Below, piece after piece: positions 9,944-20,236 of a stretch of 64,000 bases of DNA. This stretch comes from Plectrocnemia conspersa. Its lineage: Eukaryota; Arthropoda; Insecta; Trichoptera; Polycentropodidae. The translations under genes were made by a program, and so were the position numbers. Every line of letters starts with the position of its first letter. Within the stretch, counting starts at the first letter, position 1. The stretch covers positions 101,001 through 165,000 of the forward strand of contig VTFK01000498.1 in the NCBI GenBank assembly GCA_009617715.1, given 5' to 3'. The notes beneath the pieces are model-generated. The model was not told where the DNA came from. It searched no databases and saw only the letters and a program-made list of their open reading frames with translations.

Positions 9944-10762
9944 ATGTCTATCAAGGTTACACATACACGCTCAAACCCCTCACCTTTATTTTTCGATATT
10001 TCAATTCCTGCCCCTTTAATTTTTAACAACCCTTTACCTGTAATTTCAAAGGAATCTGTACCTTCAATCGCATCCTTTACAATGTCGATTGAGGAGTATA
10101 TCCGTTTCATTCCATGCACGTTCAACCCCAAAACTGAAGATCTGAACGACTTCACCTTTTACTGTGACGAGGCAATTTCAAGTTGCCCGCCAGATTTATT
10201 ACCTCGACTCATACGTCACATTAAGTTAGCCATCACGGGAGATGCAAAACTTCAAATCTCAAAATTTACGACGTATGAGGAGATTAAAACATTTTTAATT
10301 TCGACGTACCAGCGGAAGGTTAATCCCGTTGAACTCCGTAACAAACTTCATGGCGTAAGCCAAAATTCTAGAGAAAATGCTCGCGACTTCGCGATCCGCG
10401 TTCAAAATCTTTTAAATAGAGCGAAGGATGCTATCCCGGATGATACTCTTGCACCCGGTCGATTGGCACAGCTCGAAGAGACAGCCGTAGATTCTATCCT
10501 TACTGGACTTGAACCCCAGATAGGGAGAAGAATATTTCATGGTAAACCAATGTCGTTAGAAGACATTTTCAATCTTTTGGACGAGGAAGAGAGGTGGCCT
10601 GAGAGATATCAGACACCTGAGAGAAAACCACATTATACCAATGTAAACCCTAATTCGAATTTTCATAAACCCTTTTTAAATAATTATTCATGCTCCGAAT
10701 TGAGTAATTTATTTTTAATCTCGTTATTAATCCAATTTTCGATTATGAAGTTCACGGCATGA
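9944..10762 (+). CDS. Gypsy-like gag protein
   Basis: Open from ATG 9944 (MSIKVTHTRSN) to TGA 10760-10762; another ATG at 10082 gives MSIEEYIRFIPCTFNP. The body is typical of insect Ty3/gypsy capsid: FLISTYQRKVNPVELRNKL, ARDFAIRVQNLLNRAKDAIP, LILTGLEP-type DSILTGLEPQIGRRIF, then EEERWPERYQTPERK. No CCHC knuckle follows; the last ~30 residues (SCSELSNLF…) look like unrelated sequence, so the natural end is probably lost. The leader 9650-9943 has no other gene. A related gag piece is at 30520-30896. Confidence 0.8.
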   Translation: MSIKVTHTRSNPSPLFFDISIPAPLIFNNPLPVISKESVPSIASFTMSIEEYIRFIPCTFNPKTEDLNDFTFYCDEAISSCPPDLLPRLIRHIKLAITGDAKLQISKFTTYEEIKTFLISTYQRKVNPVELRNKLHGVSQNSRENARDFAIRVQNLLNRAKDAIPDDTLAPGRLAQLEETAVDSILTGLEPQIGRRIFHGKPMSLEDIFNLLDEEERWPERYQTPERKPHYTNVNPNSNFHKPFLNNYSCSELSNLFLISLLIQFSIMKFTA

Positions 10763-10878
10763 TGCTTGAAACAATTCCTTTTATTTTGTTAACTATTGTG
10801 GTAAATTCAGTCATCTTCGCTGATCATCGTTATATGATCGGTAAAACTTGTATTGAACTTGTTTTACTACGTTTATAG
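10759..10878 (+). pseudogene. Short frame with signal-peptide-like start, possibly the beginning of env
   Basis: ATG 10759 overlaps the gag stop (ATGA). The 39-codon frame starts MMLETIPFILLTIVVNSVIFA, a hydrophobic signal-like segment, and runs into the composite repeat at about 10850. Env of errantivirus-type gypsy elements starts with such a segment, but there is no further homology, so this is a guess. Confidence 0.25.
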
Positions 10879-11968
10879 TAAGTGACAGTCGGTCATTACT
10901 GGATGAAGTATTTTGAAGTATAACCTGGATGGAGGTTAATTGTAACCCTGACTTGAAAGTCTGAGATGATTCAGAGTATTGTTTAAAAAGATAATTTATC
11001 CCTTATCTTGTTCACTCGGAAAATTTTTGGGTATCGATCCCATGGTATATGTGAAGGAGAATTATTTTTTATAGTTGTAACCAAGGAAGAAGTCCTGTGA
11101 TGATTCTTGATTTTATCCAGGTGACTCGACTGTTCACGTTACTGAAAAGATCGTATTCATTTTCAATTATCCAATGAATCTTCGAACGATGGTTCGCAAA
11201 GTGGAGGATCTCCATAAACCCCAAAAAGAACGCAACCGTAATGTTCACCAGGAGGCCTGAAAAGAAAACCGGAAAACTGAAATCCATCACCATGTTCGGA
11301 GAGGACATCCCGTGGGTCAGCGAGACTCGATACCTCGGGGTCATCCTAGACAGCAGACTGACGTGGAAACCCCACGTCGAGCACGTCAGAACAAAAGCTC
11401 TCGGAGGGCTTGCTGCCGCCCGCCCAATTACGGGCAGACGCAGTAAGCTCAACATGAAAAATAAAGTCCTCCTATATAAGATGATTAGACCGTTCATGAC
11501 ATACGCGGCGCCTGTTTGGGGTTATGCACAAGTTAAACTGATCGACAGGCTTCAAGTTGTCCAGAACAGGTTGCTGCGGGAGGCCACAGACGCTCCGTGG
11601 TTCGTCAGAAACGTTGATATCCGCAAGGATACCAACACCAGGCTTATCATGGAGTTTGTGAAGGGGCTCTCCACAAGATTCCGCAAGACCCTGCCGACGA
11701 TCCCGAACGACACGATCAGGAACCTGAGCAGCAGAGACGACCCGTACAGATATCCTCACCGAGACATCCTAAGATACAAGCCGCCTTAAAGCAGCGCATA
11801 CACCATTCAACACACCTTATTTCTTTTAAATTATATACACACACTTAATTAAATTGACATGAAGGCTGAAAGTCCGGATTAACTCTACTTTTCATTTTCA
11901 GACAAAAACACAATCGATTGTGAACGACGCGCTACGCGCAGATCACACATCACCAACACTTTGACTTT
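10850..11968 (+). mobile_element. Composite repeat, copy 2, with intact J1 ORF2 C-terminal frame
   Basis: Same layout as 5588-6709: about 320 bp of unknown sequence, then J1 ORF2. The frame 11241-11789 is open: MFTRRPEKKTG, YLGVILDSRLTWKPHVE, RPFMTYAAPVWGYAQVK, LREATDAPWFVRNVD, DILRYKPP. It keeps TAC where the other two copies have TAA. The 3' UTR ends in CACTTTGACTTTGA near 11970; the next sequence is a piggyBac C-terminus. Confidence 0.82.
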
Positions 11969-12271
11969 GAGCAAAACGACGATTGTGGAGTTTCGGAAGG
12001 AGCTTGCACTGGATCTAACGAGCTGCAAAGATTTGAGTGAACCATCAACATCACTAACAATAGCAAGACGATCACGCCATGAGCTTTTGAGAAAAGAGGA
12101 TCAAGTTCGAGAAGTTTGCCGTTATTGCATTAGGTGCTATAAATTAAATTCTAAATTTGGGAGTAAATTCGCAAAACAAAACATGTTGTAACATATTGTG
12201 GTGGATGTGATGGTAAGCCACACTATTGCTTAGAGTGTTTCAATACCGAACATAGGAATGTCTCGAAGTAA
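11969..12271 (+). pseudogene. piggyBac transposase C-terminal fragment
   Basis: Reads TIVEFRKELALDLTSC, RRSRHELLRKEDQVREVC and RCYKLNSKFGSKFAKQ. After a frameshift at about 12185 comes VTYCGGCDGKPHYCLECF then NTEHRNVSK and a stop. This is the Cys-rich zinc-binding tail typical of piggyBac transposases. The catalytic part is missing; its left end is replaced by the J1 tail. Confidence 0.8.
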
Positions 12272-13155
12272 ATTCGTATTTTTGTAAATATTTTGAGTTA
12301 ATATTATATATATATATATGTATACCTATATATATTATGTAATAAATACTTGTTTTGTACCGATTATTCTTTTAGAAAAAAATGCGTTTATTATTTTTAG
12401 TTCATATTAGTTTTTACCTGAATTTTTTATTTTATTTTATATGTAATTATGTTCATATATGAATGCACAAGAAAGAAATATAAAAAAATTATGGACTTTC
12501 TGGAACTGTTTTTGCATCTAAATAAAACTAAATTATATGTAAAATGATCGGCCTATTTGATCTAAATTAACAATTGATGCTCTTTATATATTATAAAAGC
12601 TTTGAATTTCACTATATATTGTAGTTTGTATACGCAAAATATAATACAAAAGATTCATAATTAATTATATAATATAATTTTCCTAAAATAATTTAGTTTT
12701 CAAAAAAAATATTCGAATGTTATGGTGTGCATTTGATTCAGGGACGCCATGGAGGTCACATTCAATTCTAAAACTCGGTGTATTTGTGATCCTCCGGCGC
12801 TCTTGGACGTTTATTCAAAAAAATATTTGAGTCACAGGTGACCTACGTGGCGCAGTGGTCAAATTTAGCGGAGGTCACCGGTGACCTCCGTGGCACGATA
12901 CGTGTAAAATTAAATGAAAGACTGCAGGCATTGATGCCTTTATTATGTAATATGGATAAGTTCGAGTATTTAAGAAGGTTGGCACATAATTTAGAAATTT
13001 AAATGTGATTATTATGTAATATTATGCTTAAATATATCCTACCTATTGGGTTGCCATATATAAGAACTTTCAATAAAACAATTAAAAACAACAAAAAGCA
13101 ATATATAACAACTAATTAGTTAGGTGTTGGGTTAGAGCTACAAGAATCAACTATA
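12272..13155. other. AT-rich non-coding stretch
   Basis: No gene seen. It may contain the 3' terminal region of the piggyBac element (see the palindrome cluster). Around 13050-13080 there is CATATATAAG and AATAAAAC, which could be part of an LTR, but without a partner copy I do not call it one. Confidence 0.4.
12741..12895. repeat. Cluster of inverted GGTGACCTNCGTGGC motifs
   Basis: GCCATGGAGGTCAC (12746), GGTGACCTACGTGGC (12837) and a 22-bp perfect palindrome at 12869-12890 with core GGTCACCGGTGACC. The same ~15-bp motif occurs four times in both orientations within 155 bp of otherwise AT-rich DNA. It could be transposase-binding subterminal repeats of the adjacent piggyBac remnant, or a separate MITE. 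Confidence 0.7.
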
Positions 13156-13431
13156 TTGTGTAGGAAAACAATTTTTAGAACTGATGATCCTTCAACTTAC
13201 TTTTCTGAAGAACTCAATTCTCAGGATCCTGTTATAAGAGCTACATTTGAACTCAGATATTCCTCTGTGGAGCGAGACCAAATTCACCGAGAAATAATAT
13301 TGTACAGTGATCAAGATCCCAGCTTAGTTGGGCTCAAACTAATGGGACAGTTTGATTTGGATGGTTCAGAGATCTGGTGAGGCTCTGTCCATCCAAAAGT
13401 GCTTAGATTTGGAAGTTCAATTCAACCCTTT
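13156..13431 (+). other. Short open frame of unknown family, 5' to a MULE copy
   Basis: TTG-started frame 13156-13380 (FRTDDPSTYFSEELNSQDP … LVGLKLMGQFDLDGSEIW), TGA, then reading on as GSVHPKVLRFGSSIQPF to 13431. Amino-acid composition looks protein-like but I recognise no domain. It abruptly becomes MULE sequence at 13432. It may be a fragment of a viral or transposon protein. Confidence 0.3.
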
Positions 13432-13957
13432 GTTTCTCTAGGCGTTCTAATAACAAAATGACAAACACAATCTGAATATCTGAGGACTGTAATGCTGAAC
13501 GAGGAGCTATTAAAAGCATATGGCCAGAATCTAAAAGACTTTTGTGCCGGAATAGATTACAAAAATTATATTAAAATTTTCAAAAAATATAGCTAATATG
13601 TTTTCATTACTTTGATAACTTAGATTTTATATTTGTTTTGGGAAGCCAAACATGACATATTAATAGTTCCAACCCAAGAGGAAGCACGCAAGGCGTATGA
13701 GTATCTGTCAAATAACATTGTATCAAATATGTATTACAGATGAGTACAGCATATTGTAGGTATTCAAAAATGTTTACTTAAAAATGCTTCGTTAATCTAA
13801 ACATTATTAATTTATTGGGATCGAAAAGAATGCTGGGCTTTAGCTTGGTGTGACGAAAAGACACAGACATCATACAAATAATTATAGTGAAGTCAGTGTA
13901 CATCTTTTCAAAGATATTGTCCTGCAACGTATCAAGGCATATAACCAACACCTTTCT
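13432..13957 (+). pseudogene. MULE copy, SWIM region missing
   Basis: Matches array B: VSLGVLIT at 13432, then a gap that removes MTDD, CNAERGAIKS, then EEARKAYEYLSNNIVS and CWALAWCDEKT, NNYSEVSVHLFKDIVL, RIKAYNQ at 13935-13950. Here KAYN is intact where arrays A and B have KA-stop-N. A P-type element follows immediately. Confidence 0.7.
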
Positions 13958-16094
13958 GTATTAAGGCCAATTCGCAGGATTTTCCCATAGCCGTGACGTC
14001 ACGGTCCAACGGTATAGAGCGCGACGGTCGGCGGCGACCAGAACTAAACCGTCCTTTAGCGCGCGACGCGTCAGATTCACGTGCGCGTTTTTATTTCCCA
14101 AACATCGGTTAAATATCGCAGTTAAACATTTATCCGTGCCGTCGTGTGTTATTCAGTGTTATTTGGTGTATTTGCAACCATGGTTTATACGTGTTGTGTC
14201 CCAAATTGCAACGGAAACTACAAGAACGGCCCCAAAGTCAGCGTCTAAAAATTTCCTCGAGATAAAGCGACTAAAAACAAATGGAACCGGGCGATTCATC
14301 GAGCACATTTTGCTCCTACTCGACATTCTAGAGTACGTATCGTTTTTACACATATAAATGCTTGTTTATATTTTGCATGTTGATCGATACACACACCTAA
14401 CCTACAATATAATGGATCATAACATAACATAGGTCTGCGAGCGCCACTTTACCGAAACGGATTTCAGACGAAATAGTGAATATTATGACGAAAGAACTGG
14501 ACATCATCTAAGCGTTCCCTTGTACAAAAAAGCATTGAAAGAATCAGCAGTTCCGACGAAGCTACCCAATTGTCCAGATTATCTATCTGCTTCGGCTTCT
14601 ACTTCGACCAGAGAGAGTGCAGAAGAGACGCACGCGTATCGATAATTCCAATATAGAAGCTGCAATTGCCAACAGCTATCGCTCCAAAGCTAAATATGAT
14701 AGTATTTTCTAATTTTAATCAATTCATTGTTTGTCTAGAAAACCATAATGTCAGACGAGGAGTGGACCATAGTCAAGAAAAACGGTCTGGTAAAATTTAT
14801 TTTAATAGAAGACGTTCCAGCCCCCGTTATTACGCTCTCTGTCGTATTTAGCCAAGACTTAAAATTAACATTATATAAAAACAAAACCCAACTAACTCGC
14901 TTAAATAATAAACAAATCCCATTAGCGTTTCAAAATATTAATGATGTAATTGAAACATTAAATACTTTTAAATCTTCTCACCAAAATGTAAACGGGAGTT
15001 CCGTCGATGACAATATTCAATTGATCCTCGATACGTTAGCATCGACTCGTGCATTAATAGATGAAGATAGGAGGAAATATATCGATTTTTTTAAGCGAAC
15101 AAGTAAAACTTTTCAATTGTAAAAAAATCGTTATAGATATTCACCTGATTTTGTAATATTTTGTAGCATTTTGTTCTCAATATCTCCCCACTCATATAGA
15201 TACATCAGAAGCTTTGATTATATGATTTTACTTCATCCGACTACAGTTCATAAAATTTGTTTAAAATATAATACCGATCCTCAGATTGAACAAAATGAGG
15301 CAAATTTTTTAACTTAGTTAAACAAAAGTTTCATTTTTTAAAAGATAGTAATAAAATTGAATATTGTAGGTATGGCTTATAACACTGAAGAAGCAGCTAA
15401 ATCTGCTCATGTATTTATGTTACAAAGTTTACTTTCTTCGTTTAAAGAAGTTGTGCATATTTTACCTGTAAAAACGATGAAAGCAATGGAATTATTTAAC
15501 TTCATCAAGAGAATTGTAGTCGGTCTACAGAATATAGGATTTAATGTAGTCTGTGTCGTAAGTGACAATAATTCTATAAATCGTAAAGCAATGTCTTATT
15601 TTGCTTCACCTCCTCAAGTCAGTATAGTTTATAAACGTCCTTGCAAAGATAATGCACCTTTGTTTTATATTTTAGATTCTGTTCACGTATTGAAATGTAT
15701 ACGAAATAATTGGATTAATCACAAAGATACTGATCAGTCAATTAAGTTTCCATCTTTTGAAAACGTGAACGATGATACTTTATATGTAGCTTCCTTTTTA
15801 AATGTGAAATAATTGTATCAAATGGAAAATAATCAACTTGTCAAATATGCTCACACATTAAATTTAGAATCTCTCACCTAGTTGCTTTGAAAAACAAAAT
15901 GTAAAATTAGCATTAAATATATTTAACGACAATGTTATACAGGGACTGCTAGAAATAGGTCAGCAGCATAATTTATCTAACCACCGATCTACTGCTGAAT
16001 TTATTAGGTTAATAAAAACTTAGTGGGAAATAGTAAATGTAAAAACACTGCACAAAGGTGACAAATTTAGAAATCCTCTTCAAAATCCTCTCGT
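13958..16094 (+). pseudogene. P-element-type transposase (THAP) pseudogene, copy 1
   Basis: ATG 14180 starts a THAP DNA-binding domain: MVYTCCVPNCNGNYKNG, a nonsense TAA at 14246-14248, KFPRDKATKNKW, then a 100-bp GT-AG intron (14333-14432) and VCERHFTETDFRRNSEYY, completing C2CH. Further on: MSDEEWTIVKKNGLVKF (14748), YSPDFVIFCSILFSISPHSY (near 15136), the RNase H-like core HVFMLQSLLSSFKEVVHIL (15400), VVCVVSDNNSINRKAMS, FYILDSVHVLKCIRNNW, and a C-terminal stretch to about 16090. Frames change several times. The leader 13975-14100 is GC-rich. Terminal repeats could not be matched, since the right end is cut by gypsy sequence. Confidence 0.8.
14333..14432 (+). other. Intron inside the THAP domain of P copy 1
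   Basis: GTACGT…ACATAG removes 100 bp and joins HSR to VCERHF in phase 0, restoring the last Cys-His pair of the THAP finger. Predicted from sequence only. Confidence 0.6.
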
Positions 16095-16445
16095 ACCATT
16101 ATTGGCCATTGTGTGGGCCTGTAAACACTTCAGACCGTATTTATATGGAAGGAAATTCCAGATCGTCACTGATCATAAACCTTTAACATGGCTTTTCAAT
16201 AATAAGGATCCCAGTTCCCGGCTAATTCGTTGGCGCCTTAAGTTGGAAGAGTTCGAATACGAAATCATGTATAAGCCTGGGAAATTAAACGCTAACGCTA
16301 ACGCCAACGCTCTCTCGCGTTATCCCCCTAACGTATCTGATAATTGTTGTTCAATCCAACGTACTTTAACTAACTAGAAAAACTCGGATGAATCCCATCA
16401 AGATTTTATCCAATTTCACTACATGAATCGAAAATTTTAACAACG
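16095..16445 (+). pseudogene. Gypsy-like RT/RNase H fragment
   Basis: [39 protein letters not shown] and [17 protein letters not shown]: the RNase H domain of a Ty3/gypsy pol, ending [17 protein letters not shown] at 16375-16377; then the linker SDESHQDFIQFHYMNRKF, the same linker that leads to the macro domain at 6711-7259. At about 16445 it passes into MULE sequence. Confidence 0.85.
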
Positions 16446-17593
16446 TGCTGCATTGGAGCTGTTTCTCTAGGCGTTCTAATAACAAAAGGGCAAACACAAT
16501 CTGAATATCAGGCTGAATTTCAGTAGTTTAATTCTGTTGTAGGTATCACGCCACAAATTGTCATGACGAGGAGCTATTAAAAGCATACGGTATGGATTAC
16601 AAAAATTATATAATTTCCTTTAAATTTTCAAAAAGTATAGCTAAATGTTTTCATTACTTTGATAACTTAGATTTTATATTTGTCAAGCCATCTGGAGATG
16701 GTTGTGGGAAGCCAAACATGGGATTACTAAATAACACCGTAGACCTTTGTATACAATATTTAATGACATATTAATAGCTCCAACCCAAGAGGAAGCACGC
16801 AAGGCGTATGAATATCTGCCAAATAACATTGTATCAAATATGTATTACAGATAGGTACAGCATATTGCAAGTATTCAAAAATGTTTACTTAAAAATGCTT
16901 CGTTAATCTAAACATTATTAAGTTATTGGGATCGAAAAGAATGCTGGGCTTTAGCTTGGCGTGACGAAAAGACACAGACATCATACAAATAATTATAGTG
17001 AAGTCAGTGTACGTATTTTCAAAGATATCGTCCTGCAACGTATCAAGGCATAAAACCCAGTAGCTTTGTTGGATTTTGCGGCCAACATACAACCGGAGGA
17101 TGTCATCCGGTATTTATAAAGCCCCTAGTTCAGATCGCAGCCAATTTTATTGTATAGACGCCAAAATTGGTATTTGCTCATGTGGGGATGGTAAGTACGG
17201 TAAGTTTTGTAACCATCAGGCAGTGGTATACAAATATCATAATAACTCGATTCCCAATGCATCAACTGGCCTCAATGAGATAATAAAGAAGGTTTGTACC
17301 CCTTTGACTGAACTCCCATTCACATCCCAAGAAAAAAGACCGATTTATATCCCCTTATGTCGATCTGCTGCTGCAGGAGTCATTTTGGCATTCTACAACG
17401 GCACTGGAGATCCCATGTCATAATATGATAAATTTTTTAATTTAATATTTAAATTTTCTACGAATTCATAAAACAATGATTTTTTGCCGCTGGATCTTCG
17501 TCGGCATTTAATGACCAACAAGAGTTTGCGTTAAAAAATGTTCTTGTAATTATTTTTAGTCAAATTTTTTTTCATAACTGATTAATAAATTAA
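16446..17593 (+). pseudogene. MULE/SWIM array B, first unit
   Basis: CIGAVSLGVLITKGQTQ at 16450, GFQ…FNSVVGIT, then a 20-bp deletion that removes the catalytic MTDDC, then YLIVFKFSKSIAKC-like and FVKPSGDGCGKPNMG at 16685, and EEARKAYEYL, CWALAWRDE, NNYSEVSVR. The SWIM frame 17076-17423 is identical in protein to 3025-3372. Stops in all frames. The repeat period to the next unit is about 1.21-1.23 kb. Confidence 0.75.
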
Positions 17594-18580
17594 TCCTATT
17601 AATCCTATCAAGATTTTATGCAATTTCACTACATGAATCGAAAATTTTAACAACGTGCTGCACTGGAGCTGTTTCTCTAGGCGTTCTAATAACAAAAGGG
17701 CAAACACAATCTGAATATCAGGCTGGATTTCAGTTGTTTAATTCTGTTGTAGGTATCGCGCCACAAATTGTCATGACCGACGACTGTAGTGCTGAACGAG
17801 GAGCTATTAAAAGCATACGGTATGGATTACAAAAATTATATAATTTCCTTTAAATTTTCAAAAAGTATAGCTAAAATGTTTTCATTACTTTGATAACTTT
17901 GATTTTATATTTGTCCAGCCATCTGGCGATGGTTATGGGAAGCCAAACATGGGATTACTAAATAACACCGTAGACCTTTGAATAGAATATTTCATGACAT
18001 ATTAATAGCTCCAACCCAAGAGGAAGCACGCAAGGCGTATGAATATCTGCCAAATAACATTGTATCAAATATGTATTACAGATAGGTACAGCATATTGCA
18101 AGTATTCAAAAATGTTTACTTAAAAATGCTTCGTTAATCTAAACATTATTAAGTTATTGGGATCGAAAAGAATGCTGGGCTTTAGCTTGGCGTGACGAAA
18201 AGACACAGACATCATACAAATAATTATAGTGAAGTCAGTGTACGTATTTTCAAAGATATCGTCCTGCAACGTATCAAGGCATAAAACCCAGTAGCTTTGT
18301 TGGATTTTGCGGCCAACATACAACCGGAGGATGTCATCCGGTATTTATAAAGCCCCTAGTTCAGATCGCAGCCAATTTTATTGTATAGACGCCAAAATTG
18401 GTATTTGCTCATGTGGGGATGGTAAGTACGGTAAGTTTTGTAACCATCAGGCAGTGGTATACAAATATCATAATAACTCAATTCCCAATGCATCACCTTT
18501 AACTGCTCGGGCAAAGTGCGAGATTGCATTTTTAGCTTTTGGTGAAAAAGAGAATTTTGACTAATACTTCAGTTAGTAGA
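17594..18580 (+). pseudogene. MULE/SWIM array B, second unit
   Basis: Begins with the gypsy-linker piece (17594-17645), then the MULE core CCTGAVSLGVLITKGQTQ and the catalytic QIVMTDDCSAERGAIKS (MTDD at 17773-17784). The SWIM frame runs 18307-18564 and ends PLTARAKCEIAFLAFGEKE, a different end from unit 1. Same orientation as unit 1, so a head-to-tail duplication. Confidence 0.75.
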
Positions 18581-18944
18581 AAAATATGAAAATGAAGACA
18601 ACATAATTAGAACACGTTGATGAAACAGGCACACCAACCGCGCAACCGCAAATGCACGCGTTTTCACCAGCTTGCACACAAGCACACAACGAGTTTGACC
18701 ACTCCACTCGGTGTGGACGGACGCATTGACAGGCCTGTGATCGCGAAGTCTCGCTCGAAACCCGTGCGAACGTCTGGAGCAAGAACACCTTTCGTCCTCG
18801 CTTCGATAAACATCAAGAACGGACAACAGCGCAAACTATAAATATTCCCACAGTCGTAACATAGTATCACGATTCTGTTATCGGAGGTCATGCCGGTCAA
18901 AATCGGATGTATAATATGATTTGTCTAAAGTATAATTGGAAGAT
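18581..18944. other. Unassigned stretch with a short repeat
   Basis: No gene recognised. TATCGGAGGTCATGCCGGTC at 18877-18896 recurs at 36403-36422, where it abuts a J2 fragment, so it is part of an undefined dispersed repeat. Confidence 0.4.
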
Positions 18945-19344
18945 TGTCAAAACAAGATCTTGAGGGAAGCACTGGACGCCCCGTGGTTCATCAGGAACGC
19001 CAACATCCGCAAGGATACCGACGTCTGTCTGATCATGGAATTCGTCAAGGAGCTCTGTCAGATTTCACCGAGCACTACCCTCCGTATCGAACGAGACTAT
19101 CACAAACCTATGTAGCATTGAATATCCCTTCGGAAACCCGCATCCTAGGGATATACTTAAATAGGAGCCGCCGTGAACGACCGTAGAAATACTCGACACA
19201 AACTTATTATTTAATATATATAATAATAACATAATACAGACCAAGCAGCAACTCTTTTATTTTGATTTCAGACAGTAAAAAAAAACTTTAACCAGTCCGA
19301 TTGAGAGCGAAGCGCACAAAAAGCGCCGCCTCTCAAGAAATATA
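18945..19344 (+). pseudogene. Degenerate J1-like ORF2 end and 3' UTR
   Basis: CQNKILREALDAPWFIRNAN, IRKDTDVCLIMEFVKELC, then frameshifts and a stop; the 3' UTR continues to about 19330 (…GAGAGCGAAGCGCAC…, like the UTRs at 27730 and 41600). More diverged than the other J1 copies. Confidence 0.7.
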
Positions 19345-19494
19345 GATACCAGATAATTGGAAGGGTATGCGACGAGACATCTGCAACGTTTCGGTCTCAA
19401 AAATGCACCTGCGTGTTTCCAACGTCTAATGAACAACGTACTGGCTGGCATTCAGGGCATTAAATGTTTCATATATTTAGACGATATAGTCATC
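19345..19494 (+). pseudogene. Gypsy-like reverse transcriptase fragment with YLDD
   Basis: QRFGLKNAPACFQRLMNNVL and GIKCFIYLDDIVI: fingers/palm of a Ty3/gypsy RT with its catalytic YLDD. It is fused to a J2 fragment at about 19494, right after the catalytic motif. Confidence 0.85.
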
Positions 19495-20092
19495 TAATAG
19501 ACAAATTAGAATCATGGTACGCCAAATGGCGCTTTAAAATCAATCCAGATAAAAGCCAAAGACATTCACAAAAAAAAGATCTTCTAACGCACCCAAACTT
19601 AAAATTAAAAACACCCCAATTCCTTGGTCAACCCAAGTCAAATACCTCGGCCTCACCCTAGACAAAAAAACTGACCTGGGGGCCCTACATCGCAAATATG
19701 GCAAGAAAAGCTTCAGCCGCCTACGGAGCCCTATACCCACTCATAGGGAGACGTAGTGTACTCAACCTAAAAAACAAACTATTGCTATACAAAGCCATTA
19801 TCAGGCCTACTCTAACATACGCCTCCACTATATGGGGCACAGCAGCCCTAACCCACATCAAAAAGATGCAAGTATGCCAAAACAAGATCATACGCACAAG
19901 TATAAAAGCGCCATGGTTCGTAAGGAACGAGCAAATACACAAACACGCCCATACCTCTTCGACCACATACACAAACTAGTTCAACAGTTCTACAGGCACA
20001 TCCCCAAGATAGACAACAACACCATCAAGCACTTAGCGGACCTAGACCCAAACACCATCCCCCACAAACACAAACGCCCACAAGCATAGAGT
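19495..20092 (+). pseudogene. J2 (Jockey-type) RT C-terminal fragment
   Basis: DKLESWYAKWRFKINPDKSQ, a frameshift near 19560, YLGLTLDKK, ARKASAAYGALYPLIGRRS from 19698, YASTIWGTAALTHIKKMQ, another frameshift near 19935, FDHIHKLVQQFYRHIPKID, stop at about 20089. Family J2 differs from J1 in its C-terminus (PNTIPHKHKRP). Confidence 0.85.
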
Positions 20093-20236
20093 AAAGAATA
20101 TCATATAATCTAGAGGGGCCTATGGGAACAAATTTTCCGTGCTCTATTAAGTAACTTCGAGTGTTCGTTAGATCATTGATCCTGAACGCGCGATCAGTGG
20201 TACACGTCTCCGCGCATTCGACAAAATTATTACAAT

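Noticed and set aside
12980..13150. Possible LTR (TATA-like and AATAAA-like signals)
   Set aside because: No second copy, primer site or coding neighbour to support it.
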